From Rotaria macrura (Eukaryota; Rotifera; Eurotatoria; Philodinida; Philodinidae): 64,000 nt of DNA. The DNA lies in NCBI GenBank assembly GCA_900239685.1, contig OENT01000118.1, positions 1 to 64,000 of the forward strand. Direction: 5' to 3'. Of the stretch, positions 21,929 through 33,885 are shown in pieces (the stretch's first letter is position 1; every line of letters starts with the position of its first letter). The notes beneath the pieces were generated by a model. The model did not search any database and was not told the origin of the DNA. It saw only the letters and a program-made list of their open reading frames with translations. A program made the translations under genes and the position numbers.

Positions 21929-23975
21929 ATGTTATCTTCATTGACTGCTGCTACATCGTCATCAACATCTTCATCACCATATGAAGCATCACCTGCTTGG
22001 TGGAAATTTAATTTTACAACAACATCGTGTGCAACATTAGCTGCTGCATTCTTTCCATCATCTACTCCTCTAACACAAAATATATCATCATCATCGCCAT
22101 CATCATCAAGCACGTCATCTGACGTAGTGGAGAATCGCACGAATAGTATCGATTGTCATTATCAATGTGAGTAATTGTTATTTTAGTATTTATAACATGC
22201 ATTCTGTAAATTCCAATCGTTAGAAAAGATGATGAAGAACGAAAAAACCAGATTCAATAATAGAAACGAATATATAAAAGATTTTCTTTTTCTTTCACCA
22301 TTTCTTTGGAAGTCAGATATTTAAGTAATGGTTACTAATGGAGGTATATAATAATGTACTATTAAAAAAAGATCTCATCTCTTCACCTTAGATCAGTAAT
22401 TATCTTGTGTCTTTTCTTTTCTATCTTACAGCTTTTTCCAATGGTTTCATTCATGATCATGATGATTCCTTACGAATTTTATTGTTTGCCGAAAGCTTTC
22501 CGTCATTTACAAGCGGTATAACACGAAGATTCAAAGAAATAATACGACGTCTAGCTAAACGAAAACATTACATACATGTCATAACTGGCTGTAAAGTAAG
22601 TCGTAACAATAAATTTTTCATGATAAATTGTTGAAAAAATGTTCATTTTCAGAATGCTGCGTTATGGGTTGAAGCAAATGATTGTCTACAAGAATATGTA
22701 ACATTTTCAATATTACCATCAACTGATTTCACAAATAAAATTGATTGTGCATGTCCATTTTTATTTCCTAATGTAAATAGAGAGAAATACTGGAATTTTT
22801 ATCCTAAAATTTTGTTGATTTACTTTTCTTTCTCTTTCACATAGACTGCTATATATTTTTCAATCCGTCGTTTTTCACCAGACGTCATTCATATTGTTGA
22901 ACAAACTCCGGCTGCTATGCTATGCGGTGCATTTGCTAAATCATTAAATATTCCCATTGTTTGGTCATCCCACACAAATATCGATTTTTATTTATCCACA
23001 TACATACGTTCCTATGCTGTTAAAATGACAAGATGTATTTATCAATATATACGTTTAAAACATTTAATCTATTCGTCAATTAATTTAACAGTTAGTCAAG
23101 ATTTTGCAGACTATATGGAACACACAGGTATACCCCGTCCGGTTTTAGTTTGGAAGACTGGTGTTGATTCTGAATTATTTAATCCACGACGACGCTCATC
23201 ATCCATGCGTTATCGTATGTTCGGAACATTGAATAATTTTACACATGAGCACATGGATTCTATCACACTATTTCTTTGTGTTGGTCGAATATCACCAGAG
23301 AAGAATTTTGAATTCTTATCGCTTCTATTAGAACGTATACCAAGTGAAACATTTTTATGTGTCATTGGTGATGGCCCCTATCGTCATGCACTTGAACCAT
23401 TATTTCCAACCGATCGTGTTTATTTTTTTGGTTATCTTGGCGGAGAAGAATTGGCAAGTGCTTATGCTAGTGCAGATTATTTTATATATGCTTCTGTTAG
23501 TGAAACATTTGGTCAAGTCTATTTAGAAGCTATGGCAAGTGGTACGCCAGTTATAGCTGCCGAAGGTGGACAATTGAAAGAATTTTTTATTAATAGTGAA
23601 CATGGATATCTGTGGGAACCAGATAATATTGAATCAGCCGAGGAAGCTGTATGTCTAGCTATGAAAAATAGGGATCATCTATCCATCAAAGCACGACAAC
23701 AAGCATTGAAACATTCATGGGATTCAGCTGCTGATCAGTTAAATAATGTTTATTATGATGCTATTAGTAAAAATAATAAACACAAGGAAACCAATATATT
23801 AATAATTATGTTTCGTTTGTTTTACTATGGATTTCATTGGCTCATTTGTATACTACTAGCATTGTCTTTTATGGCACCATTTGTAAAAGTTTCATCACCT
23901 AAATCATCAATGAAACAAAGTAACCATTTTAGTCGACAGAAAGAACGGACCGATTCGACTAACAATTGTTTTTGA
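21929..23975 (+). CDS. GT4 glycosyltransferase, SQD2 (sulfoquinovosyltransferase)-like, membrane-anchored
   Basis: Four exons: 21929-22166, 22432-22595, 22653-22772 and 22845-23975, giving 550 residues, introns 57-265 nt, phases consistent. Residues 1-90 are Ser/Thr-rich and low-complexity. A GT-B fold follows: the N-terminal Rossmann half opens LRILLFAESFPSFTSGITRR (about 94), and PDVIHIVEQTP and IPIVWSSHTNIDFY are the acceptor-side strands. The C-terminal half has VWKTGVDSELFNP (277-289), GRISPEKN and GDGPYRHALE, and the E-x7-E motif in SETFGQVYLEAMASGTP (Glu394, Glu402) that binds the nucleotide-sugar donor. The 'W-GVDSE-FNPR' block is characteristic of the SQD2/sulfolipid-synthase branch of GT4. 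In plants and bacteria SQD2 moves sulfoquinovose from its UDP form to diacylglycerol; the substrate here is not known. A hydrophobic segment (about 492-521) near the C-terminus would anchor it in a membrane, and the tail is basic/Ser-rich. Typical SQD2 genes are not animal genes, which suggests acquisition by transfer with introns gained later. Confidence 0.88.
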
Positions 23976-26900
23976 TCTGGATAGATATGCATGCTATCTT
24001 CTCTTTTCATGTTGTTGTCTCTCAGGATTAGGATAACATTCATTGAATAATAGATTCTTTTTTAAATTCTTCTTTTCTTTTTGTTGTCGCTATTGTTGTT
24101 GTTGCTGTTTGATTGTTTGTTTGCTGTTGCTTTTTCCCTTGTCCTATAACAGTAAGTCTCATGTATTCTATTGTCTTCTTGTGATAAACCTTCTATTTCG
24201 AGATAAATAGAATGAACGGAAACAAATTTACATACTTTTGACGCGTTTTCTTTTCAATTGTTAACTGAAGATCTGATCGGTTTTTTTTTCTTTGTTTCAC
24301 ATTACAATGCCAACAAACTTATTTTTGCACTATCATCTATCGTGCATATTCGAGGATAAAAAAATGCTTTTTTGTTCATTCATAATCGCAATATTCTACT
24401 TCTTTTTCTAAAAATCTCATATACTACTTTACTATGTCAATGTCTATTTGCTTCTTCAAAATGTTTTTCGTTTTTGACTTTTGACAAACACAGAAAAAGA
24501 GACTCTGATGTTTATTGTTTTTTTCTAACGATGGAAAAGTCTCTGTGACGCATAGAAGAACAAGACCAACTGTTTTCTTCTTGATGATTGGAAATTCTCT
24601 ACGAAAAGGATTGATCGTTTTAAATGATTAGTATTCATGTGCACGTTAGAAGGTAAAAACAATTCACGATGAATAAATCACAAAATCAATACAATTATTT
24701 GTTTTAACAATATACTTAAGTGGCAGCTTTTTGTTAACGTCAAATATAGCAATTGTCAAACCATTGATTTAACTATTGAAATAGAATATCGATAACGTCA
24801 TTGTACGGTTGTTGATTATTTTTCTTTTATTCAAGTCAATGGTAATATGCCAGAGTCGTTTTATCAAGATTCGATCAAAAGATATATCGAAAACTGATTC
24901 GAGAGAAAAAAATCTATTGAATACAAGCCGATGAAAAAAATATCGAACTATTAATTAAACATCATATCGATGACTTACAACATCCATTTCGATGATCTCT
25001 CACATACTCTATATATATATATAGAAAGATAGAAAGTAATTATTATTTTCTGTCATACAAAAAATCATTTCATCGACATTATGACGCTCGATATAGTCTG
25101 ATAAATCATGCTAGATGAATTCCAGCGAACTGCTCTAAATTCATACAAATATCTTCTCTAATGTTCGGTTGACATCTCTAATAGATATGCGTGCTCCCAT
25201 GAATTCCAATGTCACGAATGAAGTAGTTGTTCTACGTTTGATAGACATTAAAATGAAATATGAAGCACTAGATCTCGATCAATGAAACATCTTCTGTTGC
25301 AGTGTGTGCTTCCTCATTCGCAAGATAAATATTAGCATCATTTCTAGTATAACAATTTTTAAGAACTGTCTTTAAAATTATTGAAACAACAGAACGTTGA
25401 CATTGAGAATGATAGTCAATCAGTACACAATTGTGTGTAATAAAATACATTCCTATCAAGGTGACTTTGAAATAGAATTTTCATAGTTGATTTATCATAG
25501 ATATCGGAGTCTATAGTGAACATCTCAGAATTGCAATACTAAACGGAATCGATATTTTTTCATAAGACTAGTTGATCATGACATAGCTCACCAATTAGCT
25601 TGATCTTCATGATACGGAATGACTTTTGGGAAAAAGAATATTATTCACATGAGTCTTTCTTGTGTGATGAAAAATAATCATGCCTAGCTGCTTGAAGATA
25701 GGCCAAGTAAACAAATGAATTCCCATGTTACCGTACAATATATATATAGTAAAACAAAGTAATTTTCGCTATACTTCAGTATGCGTTAACCTATTGAGAA
25801 CTGCCTGATGCTTATCATCAAGATCCACCGAGACTTGCACGTGCCCAAATTATTAGCTCAAAATAACATTTAATAATAATATGTTTTGGTAGACGAAGAC
25901 ATGTGACAAATACATAGGTAGTTTTTTTTTCAACACTATAAATAGTTAATGTTTGATATATGAGTCGAAATTTTATATACTAGTAAGATCAATGTATTTA
26001 TTTTTACATTATTTTCATCCGCCTATAGTTTCTATCAAAACAGAGAATCGATATCAGAATCTGGACTCATTTCATGAATTTATGTTATACACAATTAGTA
26101 GTATAATTGTCAATTTTTCTTAAGATTAAAAGTCCCATACAGTTTCAGCTAACCATAAGATTAGTGAACCATATTGTAAATCCGCTGAGTATTATGATAC
26201 TTTGAAATCTATTCGTATTCAACAAAACAATTAGTCTCCTGTACTTGTTAATTAACTATATTGGCATAACTTGAATTCGTAGCATGATTAGACGAAAATT
26301 AATTTTTATCGTAATTGCCATGCAACAAAAACAAAATGACCGCTTGTTCACCGGTAGATAGGAAATAAAAAGCCTCTATGATTTGATCGAGCAACTGTTC
26401 AAAACAAGATCAAGAGATTGTGCCGGTTGAATCTATTGAATCTAAGTTTTCTTTTTTACAATATCAGTTTTAGCGTGTAAAGATGGAAAATTCGTCAAGC
26501 GAGAAAAATGCTAATTATCTTTCGATGCTACGAGTGAAAGTAATCTATGTCACTTATGTGCTTAGAAACATCTATTTTTCTTCAATGTGAAATAAAAATT
26601 TTTTGAAACTTTCGATATGCATCAAGATTATAGACCTTCTTTTGAAAATACTAACTATGATAATACGTTGTCTTAATAGATCAGAAAAACTAGGGGCTAA
26701 CTCAAAAATAAAACACCATAGAAATAAATAACTTTCCATTAAAGTTAATCAGGATTAATCAAGTTTTCAGAACATCATGTCATCTGTTGACAAATGCAAC
26801 AGCTTCAAATATAATTAGAATTTTGATCGTGTTCTTCATACATGTCCGCCTATTTTTCTTTTCTTAAGATCGATGTTTGAATCAGCTGACCATTAAACGA

Positions 26901-28735
26901 GTCCCAAATATCTAGATATGTTACATTAGCATCAAACCTTGCATTCAACACCTAATTCTTGAGTACAAATCAACGAGATAGAAATCGTCATCTGAAAAAT
27001 GTTTTCGTGAATTTAAAAATTTATAATTGGAAGCCGTTTTGATAAATAAAAGGATTTGTTTCGTTCAAAACTCAGTGCTAATTCTCAAGTAAACAGTATA
27101 TGTGAATGAATAAAAATGAGTACAAAATTTCGAATAATAATACAACTTCATATTTCAGATGTTCTAGAAAAACAGATATGAATATCGAATTCAATAGTAT
27201 CGAATATGAGTGTATTCAATGAATATCCTAGAGTTCCAACTAACGACATCATTTTTTTTTATGAACGTTGTTAACATATCAAGAATATGCACATTAAACA
27301 ACGTAGTAGTTTTTCTTTAAAGAAATTTTATGAAAAGATACTAAAAAGTTTTCAATGTCTACTTCTTATTCAAATACATTGAATGATTTTATCTGATATT
27401 AAATTCATCATATCTCATCAATCGATAACTAATCAATGAACTTTGATTTCTTTCTCTTCTGATCGATTCTTATTTAACGATGTATATCAATATCTTCATT
27501 TGCATAAACTTTCAAACAAAACACTTGATGGAAAATTTTGCATGTCCAAAACATTGTGTGCTACTTCAGAATACAAACGTTTTCAAATCAGATACACTAT
27601 CGATGGCCATGTTTTATCCACGTGTTCTCTTCTACAAGAACAAGCATAGATTTTCTTCATGCCAGATAAAACACTAATCGATTGTTCCATGTATAGTAGT
27701 TGACTCAACCTTTTTTTACTTTTAAGTACGAACTAAAATCATGTATGAACAAGCAATGATTTATAATACAGATCTGCATGTTTCAAACAGTATTCTCACA
27801 ATAAGTGGATGGTATCGACGAAAATCTTCATATCGACTTACTCTTCTTGTTTAGTTCAATAAATCTGATAAGATAAATTTTAGTTTCTCTAGATCAAGAC
27901 CTCAACCGTCGTTCAAATGTCTTCTGATAAAAGTTAATTTGCTAGACGTGTATGTTTGTTTTTTAATTGAACTATTTGAAAATTTGTGATTCTTTCATAT
28001 TTGATGATTGTTATTGTAGTAGAAAAATAATATCTTTTCGAACTTGCGTTTATGTATGTCAATAATCTCATAGAAATACTTTTGCTCTCAAAAATTTAAT
28101 TGATCGTAAAAGAACGGCAAAACATTGATGGTTATCCAATTGAAATTGGCGTTAAAACTTTATCTATCTATTGTGTTTCGTCTATTCCTTACATTAATAG
28201 TTTTCTAATACAAAGTAATAAACGAATAAATCAATCGAATATCATTCACAAGAATAATTCTTTAACCATTAAATGAGATGATATTATAACATTAAGAGGA
28301 GAAAATGCTCTTAATTCATTCGATCATGTTATACTTATAAAAACAAAACTTGTTTTTGTACTTTCTTATCTTTAACTATTCACTCAAATATTCTTAAAGC
28401 ATTTTTTATACAAAAGAATAACAATCATTATTGCTCACATATGCACATTATTCGAATGTCGCCTTGTCAACATGCTGTTATTCATACACGATTATCATAA
28501 TCAAACTGAAGTACAAACACATGTGTATATCATGTACATATCTCTTTTTTTTCTTAGATTGAGCTCTCAACAAATGTTGATTATGTTATACCAAACTCGT
28601 TAAAGAAGAAAGAAAGAACGTATGTCTATATATTCTCTAATCATCAACATTCGTCCCTTCGGCATTGACCATTACCATTAGTTACTAAGCAAGCACTTTA
28701 GCATTGCTTCACCTGTTCTTCCGTTAGAGACGAAT
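23976..28735. other. Intergenic, no gene accepted
   Basis: About 4.8 kb of AT-rich sequence between convergently oriented genes. T/G-rich runs follow the glycosyltransferase stop (24050-24130). A minus frame at 25268-25459 (contains LIDYHSQCQRSVVSIILKT) starts without ATG and has a stop just upstream; it may be a relic but is not called. There is a short AT dinucleotide run at 25010-25023. Confidence 0.5.
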
Positions 28736-28771
28736 AAATATATATACATATATATATATATATAAGTGCAT

Positions 28772-28821
<50 letters not shown>

Positions 28822-28826
28822 TTATA
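28736..28826. repeat. AT/AC dinucleotide microsatellite
   Basis: Long runs of TA, an ACAC tract near 28771-28787, then (TA)n again. Open frames crossing it are translations of the repeat. Confidence 0.95.
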
Positions 28827-29227
28827 AGTGACTAATCGAGGGTTTATTGAACAATCGAATTTTTTTTTACTTGAACCGTCGGATTTTTGCATGACTAACT
28901 CAAATATTGCCATTAGGTGTGATATGAACCAGAAAAACAGCGAAGTTTGTTTTTTTTACCAACGACAAATAATTTATATAGAAATTTTGTTTTTTTTTCT
29001 GCACACATAAACAAATAATTGAAAGCAAAAAAAATATAAAGACATTCAAACACGAAACAACAAATCTACTCACACATGCACATAAAAAAAAAAGAAGAGA
29101 GAGAAGAAAGGAAACGAGAAAATTATACAACTCGACTGTTACTAGCCCCATACAAAGAGGACAAAGAATTATTGATCTCGTTCATTTTTTCATAATCAAA
29201 TTATCTGACATATTCAACAAACAATTT

Positions 29228-30931
29228 TCATTTACAAAAATGTTTCTCAACTCTTTTAATGCAACGTTTACATCGTACTTCGCAACACCAATGAAATTGA
29301 CACTCACAATCTTCTTCAATAGTACGTATTATTGTTTCATAGCCTCGATCACAACATAATACGGAGCACGAACCAGGCTCATTCATTGTTAGATTACATT
29401 CACGTCCTTGCGTACCTAACGAGCCAAGACGAGGATTTTTCTCACAAAATGATGGTGAATTGTGTATGTAAATAAGATCAGTCGTATTAAATAATTTCAT
29501 TGATGTTTTACGTGGTCTCAATAGACCTAAACGACGATTGAGTCGTACTTGTGTTGCACCTGCATATTTCGTGCGTAATTCAGATCCAATAAGACGGAAA
29601 TCAGGTAATGTACGCCAACAAACACGTAATGTACATGAACCACTGACACCATGACACTTACATGTCAATTGAACATTTCGTTCGACAGCCTAGAAAATAA
29701 CGAATCATCGTCCGAATTAATTTTTTATTCCAGAAAGATAGTAAATCTTTGATACTTACTTGTCTACCAGCTTCGTTATTGTGTAAATTAACCATACGTA
29801 CGATACGACGTCGAGTAACAAATGATTCTTGTTCATCAATGAACGATACGCTAACATTTCGACCGAATTTCAAATCATCTGAACAACCACCCCATTCAAA
29901 TCCATCATTGGTTTGTGGCATAGATGTCGATGAAAACAATGAGATGCCCATCGACGGTGTTGAACTCATTAATGGATATGTGAGCATAGGTCTTGCACGC
30001 ATTGATATTGATGATGTTGATGATAATGTCGGTTGACTTTTATCACAACCACATTCAGTTAATTCACCTCTTGCACAGGCTTTGGCAATACTATGCATCA
30101 TTGAAGCCGATGTAAGTGCATAGATAAAAGCTGTTTCCGGTGTTTCTAAACGAATGACAAAAGTAAAGAAATTGAAAATCATTGTGAGAAAGTGAAAGGT
30201 GACACTTGACGGCGTCAGTTTAATTGTCCTTCTTGCTTGATTACATCCAATTATGATCGAACAAGAGAGAGCTTATTTTTTCCTTAGGTGGTCTAATTAT
30301 TCTTTTCTTCAACATACAATCATCTGTTTAATGATTGGCATATTGTTGATAAAAGACATACATATATAAAAGATCACGGCTATCATGACCATATTGGTAA
30401 ACTTACTTCTTAAAACCAATTTTCCAAAAACATCTGTTTGGTTGAATACTGAACAATTCCAACGTTGATTACGAAATTGATATTGACATTCTTCAATGGC
30501 TTGACGTAACGAACGACTGATAATAGCAAATATTTTTGGATTCATCTGACAATAATAACGTTGTTCGGCAGTTAGAAATGTTAGTGACGAACAAAACGGT
30601 TCTTGATTCTTTTGACTCGATGACCATAATTGAAACGAAGGTAAACCCAGAGACCTATAATAAAACAAAAAAAGAAGATAGACATCATGCCTTTAAGGGT
30701 ATAATTATATATGAAGTATAAAAGAAAAATGATATTAATGTTTATATCGATCCTATCCAATATGAAATCTCTTTCTTTGTGCATATGTATCGCTTAATCA
30801 ATATCTCGATGTACTTAGAAGACAAAAAAAAAGAGAAGAAAATGATTTATTTACCACCAAAACGCAGAAGTTGTATGAATAGTAATAATAAAAATAATAA
30901 AAAAGTGTTGTTGCTGTTGAAGGAGATACAT
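29228..30931 (-). CDS. Wnt family secreted ligand, complete
   Basis: Four exons on minus: 30931-30855, 30654-30407, 30145-29760 and 29689-29228, giving 390 residues. Exon 1 encodes a signal peptide (MYLLQQQHFFIIFIITIHT) ending at the Wnt-typical WWSLG. Then follow EECQYQFRNQRWNC (exon 2), ETAFIYAL, GELTECGCD and GGCSDD, NLHNNEAGRQ (exon 3), and CKCHGVSGSC (about 247-256), whose serine is the lipid-modified residue of Wnts. The Cys-rich C-terminus (LGTQGREC, SVLCCDRGY, CECQFHWCCEVRCKRC, HFCK) ends on the usual final Cys-Lys. The spacer between CGCD and W-GGCSD (about residues 144-192) is about 49 residues of Ser/Met/Pro-rich sequence, clearly longer than in vertebrate Wnts. Residue choices resemble Wnt4, Wnt5 and Wnt16 in different places, so I do not assign a subfamily. 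It would act as a palmitoleoylated extracellular ligand for Frizzled receptors. Confidence 0.95.
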
Positions 30932-30987
30932 ATTACAAAGACGTTGTTGTATAAGTGATTATATTTGAATTACAAGTATAAGTATGT

Positions 30988-31011
30988 TTATATATATATA
31001 TATATATATAA
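30988..31011. repeat. (TA)n microsatellite
   Basis: Uninterrupted TA repeats about 60-80 bp upstream of the Wnt start codon (minus strand). Confidence 0.95.
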
Positions 31012-31189
31012 TGTTTAGAGGAACAAAACGGGAATAGAGACGAGACAAATTGACGCTTTACTACTATTACGATTACTCTCGTCTTGCGTTTGTCGTTGTC
31101 GACAATACAATAATGATGACAAGCAGACTTGTGTGCAGTGTTTGTGCGTGTATGTATCGATCAAAACTGTAGTGTGACGACAGAAGGAG

Positions 31190-31365
31190 ACGACGAAGAA
31201 GAAGAAGAAGAAGAAGAAGAAGAAGCAAATGTTTCTCTCTTTTTCTACCGTTAACGAAAAGAGAGGGAGAGCGAGAGAGAGAGAGAGACGAAGCCATAGC
31301 CTATGGACAGATATTTTTCTCTCTTTTACGCGACGAAAAAAAAGAAAGAGAGAGAGAGAGACCAA
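31190..31365. repeat. GAA and GA simple repeats
   Basis: A (GAA)n tract (about 31194-31225) is followed by GAGAGA tracts (31260-31290 and 31344-31362), purine-rich on plus. They lie about 260-430 bp upstream of the Wnt start, where they could form part of the promoter, but no specific role can be read. Confidence 0.9.
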
Positions 31366-32040
31366 GGTGAAAGTGATATAGCCTCAATTAGAGGTATGTG
31401 TGTACGTTATGTCGATAAAGAAAACTGTTGATTGGCTTTTAAGAAATTTAGTTTTGTAATGAGGTATTTGATGGTGAAAATAACCGAGGAAATGCAATGA
31501 TGGAGTGAATATCCGGTGTTCGATTGTACTTTAATATGAGCGTTTCTAATGAATGTAATGCACTTGAAATTGTTTGCTTACTGATCGCATATTCATATTT
31601 CCGATTCCCTTTTGCTTCTGTCAAAACTCACTGAACTGTCAAGAGCAACTGAGCAAGATTCAGACACGAGCAGAACGAATATTGCAAATAAATAAAAACC
31701 CAATAAGATAAATAGAAAAAAAAAGAAAGAAAAAAAAAAGAGAAACTTGAATTATTGATGTTGACTACTATTAAAAAAAAACCTTATTTGTTTTTCTTTC
31801 GATCATGTTTAAATTGGTTTTTGGGCATCTGTAATGTTTTCGTTCGATGGCTACTTCAGCTTTCTTGTTAATGACCATTTTCAATGAGAATATCCGTATG
31901 TATATGTACGTCATGAGGAAAGGGAATATATTGAAAGAAAGAGTCTCATACTGTCGAGTTATTAAATCAGTCGATTGGATGATGCATATTATGTCAAAAT
32001 TATATGTGAACTGAGCACATACAGACTTGCCTGCTCAATA

Positions 32041-32101
32041 TCACCATAATCATCATCATCATTATCATCATCATTGTCGTCATCGTCGTCGTCGTCGTTG
32101 C
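32041..32101. repeat. (ATC/GTC)n trinucleotide repeat
   Basis: Runs of CAT/ATC passing into CGTCGTCGTCGTCG. Imperfect trinucleotide microsatellite, no coding context. Confidence 0.9.
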
Positions 32102-33885
32102 ATCTGTCCTCTTTCTCTATATCTCATCGATGAGTCTTAGAAAACTTCAACAGCTGTCTTAATTATTTCCTATGAACATATTAGATCATCATTTTATGTG
32201 AGCTGTTTGGTACCAAGAAATAAATATAAGAGATCGATATGCTGTTAATATATTCATATGTCGAGGCAGTGGAATGTTCATGTTAGAAGTAGTAAAATGT
32301 GCGTATTATAGATGAACAGAAGAAAAAAATGCTGGAACGACTAAGGCGTTAATGAACCCTTTGAGAATGATTTTGCACGCTACTTCCAACATGTATATGT
32401 AGAAAAAAAATGATTTTTTATGGCCTTCATTCCACCGATCAATTGACAATATGAGAAAAGACTTGTTAAAAGATGAATATCAAATATTATTCTGAATGGT
32501 TCTTAATAAAGAAAAAAAGAAAGAAAAGTAATTGATCAATATCGTACGTAATCGGCTTCGCATAACAGTTTAATTTAATTATGATAACATCATGATGTGA
32601 ATCTATTATTGTTAGATAACAAAAGCATAAATAGATGTATACAAAAGAACATGATTGTTTAATACGAAAAATCTGTATGATGAGAGGTGGAATATTTAAC
32701 TTATCGATGAAGGTCTATTTAACTTAGATTTCCGATTATTTCTATTCTTAAATTATTCAAAAGAGAACTCGATTCGATTCACTTTGTACATTGGTCATAA
32801 TCGTTTTATGATTTAATTCACGCTTTTTTTAATGCGTTCTAATGTTTAATGATTAAATAATCAGTTGCATATGCAATGAGTTCTTGCATTTAATTCACTA
32901 AGATGTTAAAATGAATGAAAGAAAAGAAGAAAAAAAAATACATTTATGTTTGTCGGTCAACGACGAATTTTAATTTTAATGAAAAATACAATAAAAAAAA
33001 ACGAAAAGAAAACTTCAATGATTGAACCACCGATTTAGATGATTATTTGATTTATATTTTATCAAAAAGTATATACACATGTATGTATATATATATACGT
33101 ATATATTGATATTCATGGGTCCTTTAATCGAAAATATTGATCGATGGTTTTGATCGCGTGCAATATTTATTGATAGGCAGATTTATCATTTTCTTAGTAT
33201 TGGTAGCGTTTAATTATACGTATCGAATAAATAAACCGCATCCATTATTTTGAATTGATAAGCTTGAACATTCAAATATTAACCTTCAAGATTTAAAAAA
33301 TCATCATTGTATTTATAGAGAGGTGAAACTTAAAAAAGTATATCTATACACATGTGAGATTAATTATATGTGTTTCTATGAAAAGTTTAATTTTAATTAA
33401 ATGATTTTTTCCAGTAAACAGCGTCATCTGTACTTGATTCTCAAATCTTCTTTTCTATTGACTGTACAATAAAATGTATCATGGATTTCGCAATCATGCT
33501 CTGCTCAGCTCAGCTATTTAAAAATTCGAGATTTTTTCTATTTAATACATTATTTTCAACATAATTCATACATAGACAACGACGATATGAAAACAAAGAA
33601 CCAAGTATGTTAGACTGAAATGATATTTTCAAAGGTACAACTGTAAAGCAGAAGAACCATTTAAAAAGTTTTATTTGATGACAGTAAAGTTATCAAAATC
33701 TATACATGACAGATTTTGATAATAATACGCTAGTTTGATACATTTATACGTATGTATGTATATTTATATACTTAAATGAGGATTAATCATGAGTTAAATT
33801 CGTAAAATAGTTAGCATCAGTTAAATAAAACAAAAATTTGTATCATTTGATTAATTAAACGATTTTAGATTATATAAATAGAAGA

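Larger units (their letters stand above)
30932..33885. other. Intergenic between divergent Wnt and POLH genes; simple repeats
   Basis: About 2.95 kb between the two start codons, presumably holding both promoters. It contains several simple-sequence tracts (listed separately) and otherwise AT-rich DNA. No coding exon is supported; frames at 31015-31365 are read-through of GAA and GA repeats. Confidence 0.6.

Noticed and set aside
31015..31365. Open frames of about 75-115 codons upstream of Wnt
   Set aside because: They consist largely of translated GAA/GA and poly-T/A tracts.
33870..33880. TATA-box promoter for POLH
   Set aside because: TATATAAAT lies about 8 nt before the start codon, which leaves no room for a transcript leader.
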